NCBI GenBank assembly: GCA_002409965.1
Contig: DHON01000091.1
Location: forward strand, 1 to 51,163
From: Firmicutes bacterium UBA5389
GTDB lineage: Bacteria > Bacillota > DTU025
Length of the DNA stretch: 51,163 bases
Direction: 5' to 3'
Below, piece by piece: positions 48,595 to 51,163 of this stretch. A model generated the notes under the pieces. That model saw only the letters and a list, made by a program, of their open reading frames with translations. It made no database searches and was not told where the DNA came from. Position numbers and translations under genes: made by a program. Every line of letters begins with the position of its first letter. The first letter of the stretch is position 1.

Positions 48595-49416
48595 GTGAAC
48601 CCGACTCTGTTCAGAGCTGTCGCGGTGTCCAGAGAACTGAACCTCACCGCCATCGCTTCACAGTTCGGCATCGAGCGTCCGTTTTCCTGGGAGGACACTC
48701 TGGTGCTTTCCGAGAAACACCTGGAGGGCATCCTTCCCCAGCCTACGGGCAAAGGAGTGTTCGCGTTCTCCTTCGGCACGCTGGTCTTCGTCAACTGCGC
48801 CGACACCGACATCAGCGACGTCATCAGCTACCTGAAGAGACTCGACCGCAATCTGTCCGACTTCAGCTCAGTTGAGTACGCCGATGACTACCGGCTCACA
48901 GTGTCCGGAGAGGAGCTCTCGGTAACCTACGATGAACTCATAGTGCCTGAGACGAAAGACTATTACCGCGAACTCGTGGCAGTCGCGCTCGCCAAGTCGA
49001 CTGCCATGGAGCGAGTGGAAGATGAGATTGGCAAGCTATTCGACGATGTGGAGCAGTTCATCACCCAGCTCAAGAAGGGCAAGCTGTCCATCAGCGACGA
49101 GCGGCTGGCTCGCCTCTCGGGGCGGATCTTGAGCTACCGATACAGCAGCATCTCCTACATCATGATCCTGGAGAAGCCGGACGTAGTGTGGCGAATCCAG
49201 GAGGCGCAGGAGCTGTATTCGGACTTGGAGCGCCTTTTCGAGCTACCCGACCGTTACGAGAAGATATCCCACAAGACCCAGACACTCCTCGACATGACAC
49301 AGGTATTCGCCGACTTGTACCACGCCAAGCGAGGCACCCGCCTCGAGGTGGCGGTCATAATGCTGATCGCATTCGAGATCATCCTCAGCTTGGTGGAGCG
49401 GTTCTGGCCGCTCTGA
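48595..49416 (+). CDS. RMD1/DUF155-family protein
   Basis: A 273-residue protein of the RMD1/Sif2 (DUF155) family, known from mitochondria and bacteria but of unclear function. Recognised by GVFAFSFGTLVFVNC, the acidic linker around YADDYRLTVSGEELSV, and a C-terminal half with VALAKSTAMERVEDEIGKLFDD, a helical region, and KTQTLLDMTQVFADLYHAKRGTRLEVAVIMLIAFEIILSL, which ends in one membrane helix (FWPL at the end). It is thus likely a tail-anchored membrane protein. GTG 48595 has GAGGTGG 5-7 bases upstream and lies beyond the possible -10; ATG 48568 would add 9 residues. The stop is 7 bases from the stop of the convergent DUF4363 gene. Confidence 0.82.
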   Translation: MNPTLFRAVAVSRELNLTAIASQFGIERPFSWEDTLVLSEKHLEGILPQPTGKGVFAFSFGTLVFVNCADTDISDVISYLKRLDRNLSDFSSVEYADDYRLTVSGEELSVTYDELIVPETKDYYRELVAVALAKSTAMERVEDEIGKLFDDVEQFITQLKKGKLSISDERLARLSGRILSYRYSSISYIMILEKPDVVWRIQEAQELYSDLERLFELPDRYEKISHKTQTLLDMTQVFADLYHAKRGTRLEVAVIMLIAFEIILSLVERFWPL

Positions 49417-49423
49417 TCGTGGC

Positions 49424-49798
49424 TCAGTGACGGCTGCCAATCCTGTCCCATAGGGTCTGAGCCTCGGCGAGCTCCGCAATCGCTCCGGCGCGGTCCTGAG
49501 CCCTGATGAACCCTTCGGCGCGGGCTATGGCGGTTCTCAGGTGAAGTATGTCGTGGAGCTGGGCCGAGAACTGTACCCGTACAGTCACCCTGCTGAACGC
49601 ATCCGCCAGCTCCTTCGCGCCTTCGAGCGCATCGTCCCACTGCTCGGCCATGACGCGCTTCTCAACCCGCGAAAGCCATTCAGGCACGTCATCTTCGGCG
49701 CCCGTAGGAAGCTTGAGCACCACGGCCGACAGCATCACTGCGACAAACAGCGCAATCAGACCCACTGGCAATGCAACAAGAAGAACGCGCTTCAGCAC
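49424..49798 (-). CDS. DUF4363-family membrane protein
   Basis: A 124-residue protein with one N-terminal membrane helix (LLVALPVGLIALFVAVMLSA). A cytoplasmic or external helical part of about 85 residues rich in Glu, Ala and Arg follows (EWLSRVEKRVMAEQWDDALEGAKEL, LHDILHLRTAIARAEGFIRAQD). DUF4363 genes commonly sit just after YetF (DUF421) genes in Clostridia, as here, and the two may work together in the membrane. GTG 49798 is chosen for GGAGG about 9 bases upstream; TTG 49819 would overlap the YetF stop by 4 bases. Confidence 0.75.
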   Translation of the reverse strand: MLKRVLLVALPVGLIALFVAVMLSAVVLKLPTGAEDDVPEWLSRVEKRVMAEQWDDALEGAKELADAFSRVTVRVQFSAQLHDILHLRTAIARAEGFIRAQDRAGAIAELAEAQTLWDRIGSRH

Positions 49799-49815
49799 GG
49801 CGCCAGCCTCCAGTG

Positions 49816-50544
49816 TCAATACGGTCCCGGAAAGTCGCCTGTGTCCACCGGGCTCTCCACACGGTCTCGGTAGGTGTCTACATACAGGTTGCCGGAAGTG
49901 TCCAGGACAGCCAGGAAGACGTCTGAAGAATCGACTACCCCTTGCTTCCTGAGTTCCGCCTCAAGCCACGGGCGGTCCAGGTGCACCTGCTTCAGGTTCT
50001 GGTCGAATATCACGCCGCTGTATATCAGCTCGGTGCCGATGCCCTGGTAATGGGTGGCGATGCTCATGTCGCCTCGAGTTACCGGCTGGAACTGGGTCTT
50101 CTTAAGCACCGACAGCGTCCCATTGGTCTCGAATATTGCGAACTCCACCTCTCCAATGTCGAACACGTCCTTCACGCGCAGCTGTTCCATGAGATCGGAC
50201 GCACGATAGCGTAGCTTCCTCATGGCGCCCTCCATTATCTTCCCGTTCATGATCACCACCGTGGGCTCGCCATCGATGTACTTTGACGCGAACCTCCACT
50301 TCAGCGTGACCCACTGCATCGCGAGTCCCGCCGCCGTCCACGCGGTCAGCCCGACCCAGTGAGGCCACGCCGTCGATGACAAGTCGGTTGTGAGCGCCGC
50401 AGCCATAGATCCTATGGTAATGCCCAGGATGTAGTCGAAATACGTCAGCTGGCTGAGCTGTTGCTTGCCTAGCATCCGAGTGTAGATCAGGAGAGTGAAG
50501 AAACCGATCATAGCCCGAACCATGACCACCAGCGTCTCGCTCAA
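49816..50544 (-). CDS. YetF/DUF421-family membrane protein
   Basis: A 242-residue protein of the YetF family. Three membrane helices come first (about 8-90: FFTLLIYTRMLGKQQLSQLTYFDYILGITIGSMAAAL and HWVGLTAWTAAGLAMQWVTL). A small soluble domain follows, with GEPTVVIMNGKI, the hallmark LRVKDVFDIGEVEFAIFETNGTLSVLKK, and a final DLFLAVLDTSGNLYVDTY-type strand. In Bacillus spore-forming relatives some members (SpoVAE-like) act in spores; function here is unknown. TTG 50544 is chosen because GGGGGCAGGG precedes it and the product then begins with the family's short helix start; the open frame reaches ATG 50643 without support. DUF4363 follows 17 bases later. Confidence 0.85.
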   Translation of the reverse strand: MSETLVVMVRAMIGFFTLLIYTRMLGKQQLSQLTYFDYILGITIGSMAAALTTDLSSTAWPHWVGLTAWTAAGLAMQWVTLKWRFASKYIDGEPTVVIMNGKIMEGAMRKLRYRASDLMEQLRVKDVFDIGEVEFAIFETNGTLSVLKKTQFQPVTRGDMSIATHYQGIGTELIYSGVIFDQNLKQVHLDRPWLEAELRKQGVVDSSDVFLAVLDTSGNLYVDTYRDRVESPVDTGDFPGPY

Positions 50545-50721
50545 GGCCCTGCCCCCGATCCCTGTGGCTTGCTGTGGCTGACGCCGGACGAAACAGCCTG
50601 CCCTGCACACGCCTGCGACTGCGATTATGTTCCCCCAAGGCACAGGCTGGCAATCAGCGCGCAGGCCGCCGGCGCAAAAGAGAGCTCAGCGGCCCGCGTC
50701 TTGTAGCTGGGCTTCGAATAT

Positions 50722-50745
50722 GGGAAGAACTTTGACGGATCCCTG
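50722..50745 (+). repeat. Repeat copy related to 30619 and 31117
   Basis: The first 17 bases match 31117-31133 and the last 17 match the reverse complement of 30619-30635, so both intergenic copies in the his upstream region are parts of this longer block. Confidence 0.65.
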
Positions 50746-50878
50746 CTCCCTGGACGGGTGCGTGCAAATTCTGTAAGCAATAGCAATTGGAATGGCTAGT
50801 GAACATTCCCAAACGGGATAGTGGGCGGGAAAAAGAAGCGCAGATTTTATCGGAAGGAATAGGCGCTGAGATGGACTA

Positions 50879-51163
50879 GGAGTTGAGGGCCCAGGCCCAG
50901 ATCGCTGTCGCCTATGGGCTGGACTCGGCGTCCAAGCCGAACAGGCTCTACGTTACTATCGATGGAGTGATGGCAAGAGAGCAGGACAGGTGGCATGAGA
51001 GTAAGGTATCTGCGATGGGTATCACGCATCGGAGCGATGCGAGGGGCGTGCAATTGCGGAGTGTTGTTCGAAAGCCATCGTGGGGCAACCTGTCTCGTTT
51101 GAACTATGCATTACCCACATCCACGGCAAGGCCTGGGCGCAACGTCTGCTTACGGGCCTCAAG
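50879..51163 (+). pseudogene. Possible transposase fragment running off the window
   Basis: A frame open from just after a TAG at 50876 to the window edge. It reads NRLYVTIDGVMAREQDRWHE then SKVSAM. This order (Asp-Gly then Trp-x-Glu-x-Lys-Val) resembles the first catalytic region of DDE-type transposases such as those of the ISKra4 or ISLre2 families; I cannot tell which. The part from 51030 to 51061 is the 32-base repeat also at 30372. There is no clear start or ribosome site, so this may be a fragment. The rest of the edge region, 50545-50878, has no gene that I can support apart from a short repeat. Confidence 0.35.
51030..51061 (+). repeat. 32-base dispersed repeat, copy 2
   Basis: Identical to 30372-30403. 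It lies inside the possible transposase frame, coding SDARGVQLRS. Confidence 0.75.

Overview
The window is a 51.2 kb stretch of high-GC DNA (roughly 60% or more by eye) from what looks like an anaerobic, Gram-positive-type bacterium, most likely a high-GC member of the Bacillota (Clostridia, Symbiobacterium or Limnochordia style). The evidence is indirect: a T-box leader in front of the his operon, strong GGAGG-type ribosome sites with frequent GTG/TTG starts, an AddAB-type nuclease, a Gx-transporter/NusG-domain-II pair, YetF/DUF4363 and YczE membrane proteins, a LysM-repeat protein, and glycine-reductase-family (Grd) genes typical of Stickland-type fermenters. No rRNA, tRNA, CRISPR array or replication origin was seen.

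Region 1 (0.1-11.6 kb). A minus-strand endonuclease/exonuclease/phosphatase-fold protein and a methyltransferase lead into a plus-strand regulatory and metabolic block. A PAS histidine kinase overlaps an NtrC-type sigma-54 activator. Next come a 14-bp palindrome, a consensus -24/-12 sigma-54 promoter, an aldehyde dehydrogenase, an internally deleted amino-acid permease, and two Grd component-B-like genes. The first of these, grdB-like, is interrupted by an in-frame TGA that I read as selenocysteine: it sits in a UxxCxxC motif and is followed by a good SECIS-like hairpin. The second is grdE-like, but has Tyr where I recall the pyruvoyl-forming Cys of the family. Genes for Grd components A, C and D are not in the window. 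A cupin-like protein and a three-LysM protein face this block. This is the best candidate for an unusual system.

Region 2 (11.7-31.1 kb), mostly minus strand. It holds a PHP-phosphatase fragment, sbcD-sbcC, the plus-strand Gx transporter/NusG-II pair, an M20 peptidase, rapZ, a GAF/PAS two-component system, tyrosine phenol-lyase, an SDR reductase, an RlmD-type RNA methyltransferase, a YczE-like membrane protein, a DegT-family aminotransferase, a decayed MNT/HEPN pair and a lipoprotein. About 1 kb of gene-free DNA follows, carrying degraded repeats that recur at the right edge of the window.

Region 3 (31.16-38.8 kb). A vegetative-type promoter and a His-specific T-box leader precede a tightly overlapping operon hisZ-hisG-hisD-hisC-hisB-hisA/F-hisI/E. 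HisA and HisF are one 494-residue polypeptide, and hisH is absent. Several of these proteins carry Gly/Pro/Asp/Ala-rich inserts or tails.

Region 4 (38.9-51.2 kb). An addB-addA pair on the minus strand is divergent from a degV gene. Then come a secreted two-domain phosphatase-fold protein, an RMD1/DUF155 protein, DUF4363 and YetF (DUF421) membrane proteins, and the 5' part of what may be a transposase running off the end. Functional names come from motifs recalled from protein families; no database search was possible.
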